Source: Candidatus Eisenbergiella merdavium
GTDB lineage: Bacteria; Bacillota; Clostridia; Lachnospirales; Lachnospiraceae
Reading direction: 5' to 3'
Length of the DNA: 64,000 nt
Assembly (NCBI GenBank): GCA_019119595.1
Contig: DWWS01000050.1
Coordinates: 105,938-169,937 of the forward strand
The position numbers and the translations under genes were made by a program. Below are positions 1 to 6,735 of this stretch, piece by piece; position 1 is the stretch's first letter; every line of letters starts with the position of its first letter. The notes under the pieces are model-generated. The model searched no databases and was not told where the DNA came from. It saw only the letters and a list, made by a program, of their open reading frames with translations.

Positions 1-678
1 CGACGAAGGGATCACATTTCTCTGGAACATGGAGACAAAAATACCGAGATCGCGCACCATTATATTCCATATTATTTTGTATGTAATATTAAACGTCATA
101 GACAGGATAACTCCGGAAATGGAGGTATAAAACGCCACCCTGACACCGGAAAAAAGATCCATTATGCTGGTCAGCGTCGCGTCAACCGAGCTGATCTGAA
201 TGCTGCTGATACCCGTCAGCAATCCGATAAAGGTTCCCAGCAGTCCCAGTCCGGTAAGCGTTCCCGGGATCTGGAGCACAACGCCCTGCCAGCTTCTCAG
301 AGCCAGCTCCTCCTCGTTGATCATCCCGTCAATATCATCTATGATCATTCCGTTTTTCCGCTCTTCCTCTGCCTTTTCCCTGTACTCCTCAAACAGGTGG
401 TCCAACAGCTTCTGTCCGAAAAAGGCATCCAGCCTCTGGATGGCGATCCAGGGCATGGACGACTGAAGCTCCTGTGCTTTTCTGATATTAGCCATCGCAT
501 TTTCAAAGCCGGAGATATACTGTATCAAAGGAAATACCCCAAAAATTTCCCCTGCAAGGATAATCGCCGTCATGACGCCAACGATCAGCGCAGACAGCCA
601 GTCGGGAGAGGATATGGCCAATGCAGCCGCTCCTGCCAATATTACAAAGCACATCCCGTATGATAGCCACTTTTTCAT
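1..678 (-). CDS. MotA/TolQ/ExbB-like proton-channel protein, C-terminus cut by window edge
   Basis: The minus-strand frame is open from an ATG at 678 to base 1 and continues off the window; 226 residues are visible. It starts MKKWLSYGMCFVILAG, with two N-terminal membrane segments (about 5-24 and 29-50), an acidic cytoplasmic stretch (about 60-130), a glycine-rich segment GLGLLGTFIGLLTGISS (about 143-160) and a fourth hydrophobic segment (about 180-200). That layout, with the GxLGTFIGL signature, fits the MotA/TolQ/ExbB family, whose members form the ion-conducting part of motors energised by proton or sodium flow; ZorA of the Zorya anti-phage system is one relative. The start has an AGGAGAAGAGG-type ribosome site. 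The partner gene (MotB, TolR or ZorB type) would lie beyond the edge, so the exact role cannot be decided. The leader carries a c-di-GMP-I like riboswitch and a terminator and has no visible promoter (see 780-858 and 925-2003). Confidence 0.75.
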   Translation of the reverse strand, partial: MKKWLSYGMCFVILAGAAALAISSPDWLSALIVGVMTAIILAGEIFGVFPLIQYISGFENAMANIRKAQELQSSMPWIAIQRLDAFFGQKLLDHLFEEYREKAEEERKNGMIIDDIDGMINEEELALRSWQGVVLQIPGTLTGLGLLGTFIGLLTGISSIQISSVDATLTSIMDLFSGVRVAFYTSISGVILSMTFNITYKIIWNIMVRDLGIFVSMFQRNVIPSS

Positions 679-734
679 TTCCTCTTCTCCTCTTCACCAA
701 TCCTGTTACAAATGCAGCTTTATGCGGAAAAGAA

Positions 735-779
735 AATTGCTATCTGTAATCCCTTTTTTCTGGTTACACGATAGCAATT
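735..779 (-). terminator. Intrinsic terminator / riboswitch expression platform
   Basis: On the minus strand AATTGCTATC (779-770) pairs perfectly with GATAGCAATT (744-735). The stem can extend inward by about seven more pairs around one bulged base, and a TTTTCTTTTCC tract follows. It lies directly 3' of the c-di-GMP-I like aptamer and 57 bases before the channel gene's start codon, so it would stop transcription unless antiterminated. The same aptamer-then-terminator order precedes pelD. Confidence 0.7.
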
Positions 780-858
780 GGACCGCCTTTTCCGGAGCAA
801 TCGCGTCCGCATATCAGGCTCTTAACTTTGCGACCCTGCATTCCTGCAGCTCTGTCTT
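780..858 (-). promoter_or_regulatory. c-di-GMP-I (GEMM-I) like riboswitch, divergent
   Basis: Read on the minus strand, the leader contains a CTGCA-GGAA-TGCAG hairpin with a GNRA-type loop. It is followed by GTCGCAAAG and then GCCTGATATGCGG. The textbook aptamer at 3501-3583 has CTGTA-GAAA-TGCAG, GACGCAAAG and CCTGACATGCGG at the same spacing, so the two RNAs are clearly related. The copy here departs from the consensus at GACAGAG (for GGCAAAC) and GTCGC (for GACGC). It may therefore have altered affinity or specificity, or be decaying. A terminator follows at once. Confidence 0.6.
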
Positions 859-901
859 TTTATTCAATTCCCGCAATCTTTATTGCCGTAGAACCTTTCG
901 C

Positions 902-924
902 AGAGTGTTTTACTCTGCGAAAAT
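902..924. repeat. Left inverted repeat of putative invertible segment
   Basis: These 23 bases are the perfect reverse complement of 2004-2026; the shared core is AGAGTGTTTTACTCTGCGAA plus three more bases. The left copy has its own dyad: TTTCGCAGAGT, a GTTTT spacer, then ACTCTGCGAAA. Two inverted arms of about 11 bp around a short spacer is the usual layout of a tyrosine-recombinase core site. Confidence 0.8.
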
Positions 925-1109
925 TAACAGCTGATGCGGAGCATAAGCCTGATATTTGTTCTTCTTTTGCATCATGCGTATACCACGCAGCGAAAGGGGT
1001 AGAGAAAAGCTCTTTCACACACGCAAAACAATTTAAAAAAGCCAAAAAAGATGATATAGTAAAAGCATGGCAGAAACGATGATCATGATGGACATTTGAG
1101 GGAAAAAAG

Positions 1110-1910
1110 ATGAATGGCAGTTCTATTATTTCACTTTGGACAAGAGCTTTAAACAGGCTATATACAACGATGATGCAGTTATTAAAAGAACGTGAATTCT
1201 CATCGAACGAGGGCCAAAGTATCCGTTATATGTTTTTTCCAAGCAGGAAAAGCAACACGCTGGTGATCGGCTTCCAGGCCTGCAATGACGCCGGAGCAAG
1301 ATATAATTATGTCAGAACGATACAGAACTGCGGAGTAAACAGGCTGTTTATAAAGGATGATTTCGGTCCCAACCATTGCGGGGATTATTATCTTGGGTCT
1401 AACGGGACCTATTCTGTAGAGAAGGCGGTATATGCGTTGATCGATCTGTTTATTGACAGGACTCATCCTTCCAAAATCATTTTTATCGGTTCAAGCAAAG
1501 GCGGATATGCTGCATTGAATTTTGGCTTGAGTTATCCGGCGGCCAATATTGTGATCGCTGCTCCACAATACTATCTTGGTTCTTATCTGGATAACCCTAA
1601 ATGGAAAGAAAACCTTGAAGAGATATTAGGAGAAAACGTCACTGAAGAAAATAAGCGGGCTCTTGATCTCCGCTTAAAAAGAAAAATTTCCGGGGATATG
1701 TTTGGAAATTCGCAGACAATCTATATACATTACTCAGATCAGGAACATACATATAAGGAGCATGTTAAAGATTTATTAGAGGACCTTAACGGCTCCGGGA
1801 TTTCCATTCATACAGACGTAGGAAAATATTCGGTACACGAAGAGCTAAAGCACTATTTCCCTGACTATCTGCAGAAAACGATCAGAGAAATCCAAAAAAA
1901 TGTTATTTGA
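1110..1910 (+). CDS. Alpha/beta-hydrolase fold protein, Asp2/XcbB-like
   Basis: A 266-residue soluble protein with a GAGGG ribosome site eight bases before its ATG. Residues 127-131 read GSSKG, a nucleophile elbow with Ser129 as the likely nucleophile. It is preceded by a hydrophobic strand (KIIFI) and followed by the helix YAALNFGL. The upstream RYNYVRT...NRLFIKDDFG...DYYLG pattern resembles the hydrolase-like Asp2 proteins of accessory Sec systems and XcbB/CpsF-type capsule proteins, which act on cell-surface glycans or glycoproteins. Candidate His and Asp residues lie in the last third (HYSDQEH, SVHEE). The gene is the only one inside the putative invertible segment, so its direction would flip with it. 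The exact substrate is not recognisable. A weak -10 (TATAGT, 1055-1060) lies upstream. Confidence 0.55.
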   Translation: MNGSSIISLWTRALNRLYTTMMQLLKEREFSSNEGQSIRYMFFPSRKSNTLVIGFQACNDAGARYNYVRTIQNCGVNRLFIKDDFGPNHCGDYYLGSNGTYSVEKAVYALIDLFIDRTHPSKIIFIGSSKGGYAALNFGLSYPAANIVIAAPQYYLGSYLDNPKWKENLEEILGENVTEENKRALDLRLKRKISGDMFGNSQTIYIHYSDQEHTYKEHVKDLLEDLNGSGISIHTDVGKYSVHEELKHYFPDYLQKTIREIQKNVI

Positions 1911-1948
1911 TTTTTTCTATTTTATAGTGTAAAACTTAACCGGGCAAC

Positions 1949-1977
1949 TTGACAAATTATTTACCTGACGGTAATAT
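1949..1977 (+). promoter_or_regulatory. Near-consensus sigma-A promoter inside the invertible segment
   Basis: TTGACA (1949-1954), 17 bases, TAATAT (1972-1977); transcription would start near 1984. Facing right it meets only the right inverted repeat and a terminator. It is the only strong promoter between the channel gene and the recombinase. It sits where phase-variable promoters usually sit, close to one repeat and pointing outward. Confidence 0.75.
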
Positions 1978-2003
1978 AAAATTGATTTATGGATTTAATG
2001 ATT

Positions 2004-2026
2004 ATTTTCGCAGAGTAAAACACTCT
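2004..2026. repeat. Right inverted repeat of putative invertible segment
   Basis: Perfect reverse complement of 902-924 over 23 bp. Its internal dyad is weaker than that of the left copy: CGCAGAGT and the ACTCT arm pair over five bases only, because the outer flank reads ATGA instead of GCGA. Confidence 0.8.
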
Positions 2027-2053
2027 ATGATACCCTCGCTTTCTGATACCCCC

Positions 2054-2100
2054 AAAAACAGACAGGACCTCTTCATTGCTGGAGCCAGCCTGTTTTTTTT
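2054..2100 (+). terminator. Terminator beyond the right inverted repeat
   Basis: AAAAACAG (2054-2061) pairs with CTGTTTTT at the 3' end, with an imperfect inner stem (GG/CC, CTC/GAG), and eight T residues close it on the plus strand. It would end RNA from the 1949 promoter after about 115 nt. On the minus strand it can also serve as the recombinase gene's terminator, with five T residues. Confidence 0.6.
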
Positions 2101-2199
2101 GTATTTTCAGGCAAGACAATAGTCAGACTAATAAACTGCCCCAATCCTTTTCCCATATACACAGCTTTCCAAAGAAATGCAAAAAGGTTCAGGCTGTGA

Positions 2200-3204
2200 T
2201 CACGAATTTTCCCCTATAACATTTTTTCCCGTCTTATGGTCCGAAGACAGATAAACAGAAAGAAGGTTCATATTTTTTCTTTTCTGTTCCATAGATGGAT
2301 GAACATAACGGTTCAGCGTTATATTGACATTAGAATGCCCAAGGATCTCGCTGAGACTTTTTATGTCAAATCCCAGCTCCACACATCTTGTTGCAAACGT
2401 GTGACGGAGCGAATGAAAATTCGCGTCCGATATCCCGCATTCCCTTATGATAGTCTTAAAACGGTTCTGCATGGTCCTTGGCTCCATATAGCGGTTTTCC
2501 TTCCCCGTAAGGAAAAAGCTGGCATCAGACTCCCTGCGTTCAACGACCAGGCTGAAAATCTCATCCGGCAGCGGTATGCTTCGGATGGAACAGCTGCTTT
2601 TAGGAGATGAGATCAGGAGTACGGTTTTCTTCCCCTCCGCATCGCGTCTTTGAAGCCGCTGCATGGTTCTTCTTATCTGTATCGTACTTTCTTCAAATGA
2701 AATGTCCTCCCATTTTAAAGCGCAGATTTCTCCGATCCGCATTCCCGTATACAGACAAAGCAATATTCCCAGATTGCACAGCGTAAGATGTTCCAATAGA
2801 TAGCTGCTGAGCCTGTGCTGCTCCGACAGGCTCAAAACCCTTAACGGCCGTTGGAACTGTCCGACCGACGGCCAGTCGCGGACCGCACATTCAAAGCCGC
2901 CTTCCCTGGAAGCGAACTTATAAATGGCCTTTAATACGGTCAAAATATCGACTGCCGTTTTAGGCGACCTTCTTAAAGCACCTTTTTCCTCCGGCCGGAT
3001 CAAAGTGTTGCAGAAGGCCAGGACATCTGCACTGGTAATATCCGTCATATTCATCTCCCTGAAATAAGGGAGCAGGTGGATATTAATGATATTCCGGTAC
3101 TTTACAATACTGGATTCCTTTAACCTTGGCTGAACGCGTTCCATCCAGAGCTCGCTTGCTCTGCGAAAGCTTTCCACAGTAGTTTCTTTTTCTCCTCTCA
3201 TCAT
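2200..3204 (-). CDS. Tyrosine recombinase/integrase, probable DNA invertase
   Basis: A 334-residue protein of phage-integrase fold. An N-terminal SAM-like DNA-binding domain (about 10-115) precedes the catalytic domain (about 125-310). The full catalytic set is visible: Arg156 in TGMRIGE, Lys202 in the beta-hairpin, His264-x-x-Arg267 in HSLRH, His290 in LGHS and nucleophile Tyr300 in NRYVH. Two ATGs overlap at the start; the second (3201) is better spaced from GGAGG. No excisionase, relaxase, phage or transposition gene accompanies it, and a pair of 23-bp inverted repeats begins 174 bp downstream. A local phase-variation invertase is therefore more likely than an element integrase. In other Clostridia, XerD-like recombinases flip promoter-bearing segments between similar repeats. 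Confidence 0.85.
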   Translation of the reverse strand: MMRGEKETTVESFRRASELWMERVQPRLKESSIVKYRNIINIHLLPYFREMNMTDITSADVLAFCNTLIRPEEKGALRRSPKTAVDILTVLKAIYKFASREGGFECAVRDWPSVGQFQRPLRVLSLSEQHRLSSYLLEHLTLCNLGILLCLYTGMRIGEICALKWEDISFEESTIQIRRTMQRLQRRDAEGKKTVLLISSPKSSCSIRSIPLPDEIFSLVVERRESDASFFLTGKENRYMEPRTMQNRFKTIIRECGISDANFHSLRHTFATRCVELGFDIKSLSEILGHSNVNITLNRYVHPSMEQKRKNMNLLSVYLSSDHKTGKNVIGENS

Positions 3205-3367
3205 TACCTCCGTTTCATTTGATGTTTACAACATTTTTGTAGCCAAATGTAATATTACCAAATTTCAGGCCGCTCTTCCTGAAAGATATGATATGTTTGA
3301 ACCCTTCTGGTTCTCTTGCCGTTTTCCTGCGCTTCAATGTTTTTTATTGCATTTCACAGATGAAAAC

Positions 3368-3396
3368 TTGACAACTCTTCAAAGGAAATGTAAAAT
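3368..3396 (+). promoter_or_regulatory. Promoter of the pel operon
   Basis: TTGACA (3368-3373), 17 bases, TAAAAT (3391-3396). Transcription would start near 3403, giving a leader of about 100 nt before the riboswitch and about 300 nt before pelD. Confidence 0.8.
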
Positions 3397-3500
3397 TTCT
3401 TTATGCTAACGATTTTGGGCAGCTTTTTGCAAAGCAGGATACTCTGCGATGCTTTCCTTTTTTTGCGCCGTATGGGGCAGGAACAAAAAAATAGAATCTT

Positions 3501-3583
3501 CCGGTTTGGCAAACCTGTAGAAATGCAGGGACGCAAAGCTTGGAACCTGACATGCGGCCCAACCGGCCCATAAGGTTGTCCGG
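3501..3583 (+). promoter_or_regulatory. c-di-GMP-I (GEMM-I) riboswitch of the pel operon
   Basis: The hallmark elements appear in order: GGCAAACC, a six-pair hairpin CCTGTA-GAAA-TGCAGG with GAAA tetraloop, GGACGCAAAGC, then a second arm CCTGACATGCGGCC...GGCCCATAAGGTT ending GTCCGG. The terminal CCGG can pair with CCGG at 3501-3504 to close P1. This matches the c-di-GMP-I aptamer consensus. The last two G residues of P1 are also the first two of the terminator stem at 3582, so ligand-stabilised P1 should weaken the terminator. That predicts an ON switch, which is inference. Confidence 0.88.
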
Positions 3584-3618
3584 CTGCAATCATTCTGTGA
3601 TTGTAGCCTTTTTCTTTT
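3582..3618 (+). terminator. Intrinsic terminator, riboswitch expression platform
   Basis: GGCTGCAATCA (3582-3592) pairs with TGATTGTAGCC (3598-3608) over eleven pairs including one G-U, with a five-base loop and a TTTTTCTTTT tail. It overlaps the aptamer's closing stem by two bases. Confidence 0.85.
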
Positions 3619-3699
3619 AAATTTAACCGGCCCGGGGAGCTCCATATCCGCAGCTTCTCCTTTTAATTCCGGTTCAGAAGGACGGGTGCCTATATAATT

Positions 3700-5823
3700 A
3701 TGAAAGATCTGCTTATCACAGGCTGCACCAGCTTAATAAAAAATGATGTGCCCAAAAGGCTTCCTGAGGAGATCCGCCCGGTGGTCGCCGGAAAGGACTG
3801 CGCGCACCGCCCCGGGAAGCGCTTTTACCATACATACCCCGGCGAGGATACCTTCAGCCAGCTTTTTGACGTCTATTCCTTCAGCTGCATTGTGTTCGTA
3901 TCCGGCTATGCCGACGGCGGCCGGGGCTATGCCGATGAGCTGCATGAGCTGGAAAAGACGCTTCTTCTGGCCATCCATTCTCATGTGGACAAATTCATCC
4001 TCCTCTCCACCGAACAGAGCCAGAACTATGTTCCGGTACCCGGACCTGGCGGGGCGGAGCTGGATCGGGATTACTTTCAAAGCGCTGCTCTGTGTGCCAG
4101 TCAGGAGGAAGCTCTGTGCCGCTTCTACGCCGGAAGGGCTTCTCTGAAGACGATCATTCTCCGCCTTCCTTATCTGGCGGACAGCTCCAACAGCTCGAAT
4201 TTCCTTGGCTCCGTATTCCGTCAGGCAGTCCAGAAGAAAAAAGTGCTCCTGCCCTGTCATGCCTATGACAGGCTCGATTTTATCAGTCAGCGGGATCTGG
4301 CTGCCCTGATCGGCCGGATCGTGGAGGAGGACGACGACGTTTCCGACGCATATTACGTGAGCAGCGGCTACCTTCACACCTTCGGCGACCTTGAGGCGCT
4401 TCTTCGAAGCACGGATCCCGGCATGAAGATTCTCTATGAGAATAATGCGGATGTTATAAACAGGGAGGACTATCCCAAAAGGCTTCGCAGGACATACGGA
4501 TGGATCCCCAGGGACGACGTCATGGAGCAGATCCTGAACCTGTACCAGCGGTATACGGCTTCCGCCGGGAAAAAGCGCAGAACCCTGAGTGATCTGGCGG
4601 AAGCGCTTTTAAACAGGAGCGGACGGGTGGTGGGATACGCTGAAATGCTCATTGTCTTCATACTGTCAGAGCTTCTTCATCATTTTCTTGGAAACGACGT
4701 TTATTTCCGTTTCGTGGATGTCAGACTGTTTTTCGTGGTCATTATGGGTACCGTTCACGGAATCCGTGTGGGAGTTGTGTCCGCTCTCCTATCCTGCATC
4801 GCGCTGTTTTTTCAGTATATGGATCAGGGTGTGGACTGGACGCTTCTGTTCTATAATGTAGAAAACTGGATCCCTTTCATGATCTATATCATGGCAGGCT
4901 CCGTAACAGGCTATATCAAAAACAAAAAAACGGAGGAAATCCGCTTTTCTCAGGAGGAATACAGCCTTCTGCGCGATAAATATATTTTCCTCAACGAGGT
5001 ATATCAGAGCGCGATGGAAAACAAGGGAGAATATAAGAAGCAGATCCTTGGCTTCAAGGACAGCTTCGGCCGTATTTTCGACGCTGTTCAGAAGCTGGAC
5101 AACGTCCTTCCGCAGGGTATCTTTCTGGAAGCGCTCGTAACCATGGAAGATATTTTGGAAAATCACAGCATCGCCATCTACTCCGTGGATCGCTATGAGC
5201 GCTTCGGAAGGCTTGTCGCCTGCTCCAATCAGATGCGCTCCCGACTGCCAAAATCCGCTGTTCTGGAGGAAATCGGGGATTTGTTCCGTACCGTCCGGGA
5301 AGGGAACGTTTATAAAAATACACAGATGACGGAAGGCCTTCCGGTATATGCAAACGGCATTTTCCGGGACGGCAGGCTCGTTCTGTTCGTCGTCATCTAT
5401 GAGGTAAGCCCGGAGCAGTACGGAATGAGTTATATGAACATGTTCCGTATCCTCTGCGGACTGGTCCAGACCGCTTTTCTGCGGGCGCTGGAATATGAGG
5501 AGCTGACTGAGCAGCAGACCTACTATCCGGATACCAATGTGATGCACACGGAAAGATTTATGGAAATTCTCACTGTTCAGGAGGAAATGAGAGATCGCCA
5601 GATCGCGGAATATGTGCTTCTTCAGCTGGAAGAAACGGATAAAAAGCGAATCAGCGATAAGCTTTCCCGCCTGATCCGAACAGCCGACGTAATCGGTGAG
5701 GGGCCGGATGGAAAGCTGTATCTGCTGCTCACGCAGGTCAACCAGGAAAGCTTTCATTTCGTGGAAAGCCGTCTGGTTTCTGCGGGGTTACACTATCACG
5801 TGACAGAGAAAGTAGGTGGATAA
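3700..5823 (+). CDS. pelD: PelD-like c-di-GMP receptor with N-terminal degenerate SDR domain
   Basis: A 707-residue membrane protein. Residues 1-295 resemble an NAD-dependent epimerase (LLITGCTSL, IVFVSGYADG, FILLSTEQS, ILRLPYLA). The glycine pattern of the nucleotide loop is missing and the expected Tyr-x3-Lys reads YFQSA near 125, so this part is probably non-catalytic. Membrane helices follow at about 312-330, 342-371 (two) and 389-405, then a coiled linker, a GAF domain (about 455-595) and a degenerate GGDEF domain (about 605-707). The active site reads GEGPDGK in place of GGDEF, but the inhibitory-site motif RxxD is intact as R660-T-A-D663, the residues with which PelD of Pseudomonas aeruginosa binds c-di-GMP. 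The protein would switch on Pel synthesis at the membrane when c-di-GMP is high. pelE follows with no gap. Confidence 0.88.
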   Translation: MKDLLITGCTSLIKNDVPKRLPEEIRPVVAGKDCAHRPGKRFYHTYPGEDTFSQLFDVYSFSCIVFVSGYADGGRGYADELHELEKTLLLAIHSHVDKFILLSTEQSQNYVPVPGPGGAELDRDYFQSAALCASQEEALCRFYAGRASLKTIILRLPYLADSSNSSNFLGSVFRQAVQKKKVLLPCHAYDRLDFISQRDLAALIGRIVEEDDDVSDAYYVSSGYLHTFGDLEALLRSTDPGMKILYENNADVINREDYPKRLRRTYGWIPRDDVMEQILNLYQRYTASAGKKRRTLSDLAEALLNRSGRVVGYAEMLIVFILSELLHHFLGNDVYFRFVDVRLFFVVIMGTVHGIRVGVVSALLSCIALFFQYMDQGVDWTLLFYNVENWIPFMIYIMAGSVTGYIKNKKTEEIRFSQEEYSLLRDKYIFLNEVYQSAMENKGEYKKQILGFKDSFGRIFDAVQKLDNVLPQGIFLEALVTMEDILENHSIAIYSVDRYERFGRLVACSNQMRSRLPKSAVLEEIGDLFRTVREGNVYKNTQMTEGLPVYANGIFRDGRLVLFVVIYEVSPEQYGMSYMNMFRILCGLVQTAFLRALEYEELTEQQTYYPDTNVMHTERFMEILTVQEEMRDRQIAEYVLLQLEETDKKRISDKLSRLIRTADVIGEGPDGKLYLLLTQVNQESFHFVESRLVSAGLHYHVTEKVGG

Positions 5824-6735
5824 ATGCTGCTTTTTTTAGTGATCCTTCACTGTATTCTCTGCCTTACAGCCTATCTTCTGATAAAATTCGGTATATTGAA
5901 AAGCAGCTCCGCCGTCATGCCGATCGTTTTTTTCATTCCGGTGTTTGGCTTTTTCTGCCTGTTTGTTCTGGAATGGGAATCCCGGGGAGATCAGGAAAGC
6001 AAGAGGGAGGTCGGCATAGAAAAGCTGAAAATAAACGATGAGATTCACAGAAGCATCCTGATGGAGGAGGAACCCGCAAAGGATCTGATCGTCCCTCTTC
6101 AGGAGGCCCTTCTGATCAACGACGCCTCCACGCGCCGCGAGCTGATCATGGATATTCTGTATCATGACACAGGGCAGTATGTGGATGTGCTGAATAAAGC
6201 ACGCATGAACGACGACGTTGAGGTTGTTCACTATGCGACCACAGCGATGGTGGAGCTGCAGAAGGATTATGAAGACAGGCTGCAGAGCGAACGCCAGGCC
6301 TGGGATGAGGAAAAGTCCTCTCCTGCTCTTTCCGGCGCTTATCTGCGGACTTTGGAGACATATATTGACAGCGGGCTTTTGGAAGGAAATATGAAACGAA
6401 GCAGGCAGATGGAGCTGGAGGAGCTTTTGGAATATAAGATCCAAAATGATGAAAAGACGGAGGAGGAAGAGCTTTCCCTCTATCACAGGCGCTTCGACAA
6501 TTCTCTTTCCCTGGAGGAATATACCGTTTCCTCTGCCTGTGCCGAATATGTTCTGAACAAATGGCCGCAGATGGAGGATGGATATCTGATGAACCTCCGG
6601 CTCGGCATACAGCGCAGAGAGAGGGACAGGATCACGCGCATGCTTGATCTGATCGTTAAAAGAAACATTTACCTTTCTCCAGACGCAAGAAAAACTGTGG
6701 ATTTCTGGAAGGATGACAATGGCAGAAAGAACTAA
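5824..6735 (+). CDS. pelE: PelE-like membrane/repeat protein
   Basis: A 303-residue protein whose ATG abuts the pelD stop; the ribosome site AGGTGG lies inside the end of pelD. Two hydrophobic helices (about 2-22 and 30-50) are followed by a charged, all-helical cytoplasmic region (55-303) that looks like TPR-type helical repeats. Size, topology and position directly after pelD match PelE, which in known Pel systems scaffolds the inner-membrane synthase complex with PelD, PelF and PelG. Sequence identity alone would not name it; the call rests on layout and synteny. Confidence 0.75.
   Translation: MLLFLVILHCILCLTAYLLIKFGILKSSSAVMPIVFFIPVFGFFCLFVLEWESRGDQESKREVGIEKLKINDEIHRSILMEEEPAKDLIVPLQEALLINDASTRRELIMDILYHDTGQYVDVLNKARMNDDVEVVHYATTAMVELQKDYEDRLQSERQAWDEEKSSPALSGAYLRTLETYIDSGLLEGNMKRSRQMELEELLEYKIQNDEKTEEEELSLYHRRFDNSLSLEEYTVSSACAEYVLNKWPQMEDGYLMNLRLGIQRRERDRITRMLDLIVKRNIYLSPDARKTVDFWKDDNGRKN

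Larger units (their letters stand above)
925..2003. other. Putative invertible DNA segment (inverton)
   Basis: This 1,079-bp stretch lies between perfect 23-bp inverted repeats. It holds one gene (1110-1910) and, 27 bases inside the right repeat, a TTGACA-N17-TAATAT promoter pointing outward to the right. A tyrosine recombinase gene lies 174 bp outside the right repeat, and no other mobile-element genes are nearby. In the orientation given, the promoter fires into a terminator at 2054-2100. After inversion it would sit just inside the left repeat and read leftward into the riboswitch and channel gene. Inversion itself cannot be seen in one sequence and is inferred. Confidence 0.65.

Noticed and set aside
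896..922. Hairpin TTTCGCAGAGT...ACTCTGCGAAA as a transcription terminator
   Set aside because: There is no T tract on either strand, and the sequence recurs inverted at 2004-2026, so a recombination site is the better reading.
2200..3204. Integrase gene as the mark of a prophage or integrative conjugative element
   Set aside because: No phage, relaxase, excisionase or conjugation genes and no tRNA or direct-repeat attachment pair surround it. The adjacent 23-bp inverted repeats suit inversion better.
3441..3450. ACTCTGCGA in the pel leader as a third recombination site
   Set aside because: Only nine bases match the inverted repeats and the spacer and second arm are absent; likely chance.
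3431..3464. AAAGCA...TGCTTT plus seven T as an extra terminator ahead of the pel riboswitch
   Set aside because: The stem is only six pairs with a 13-base loop and two bases separate it from the T run. It would cut off the aptamer it precedes. Not strong enough to call.
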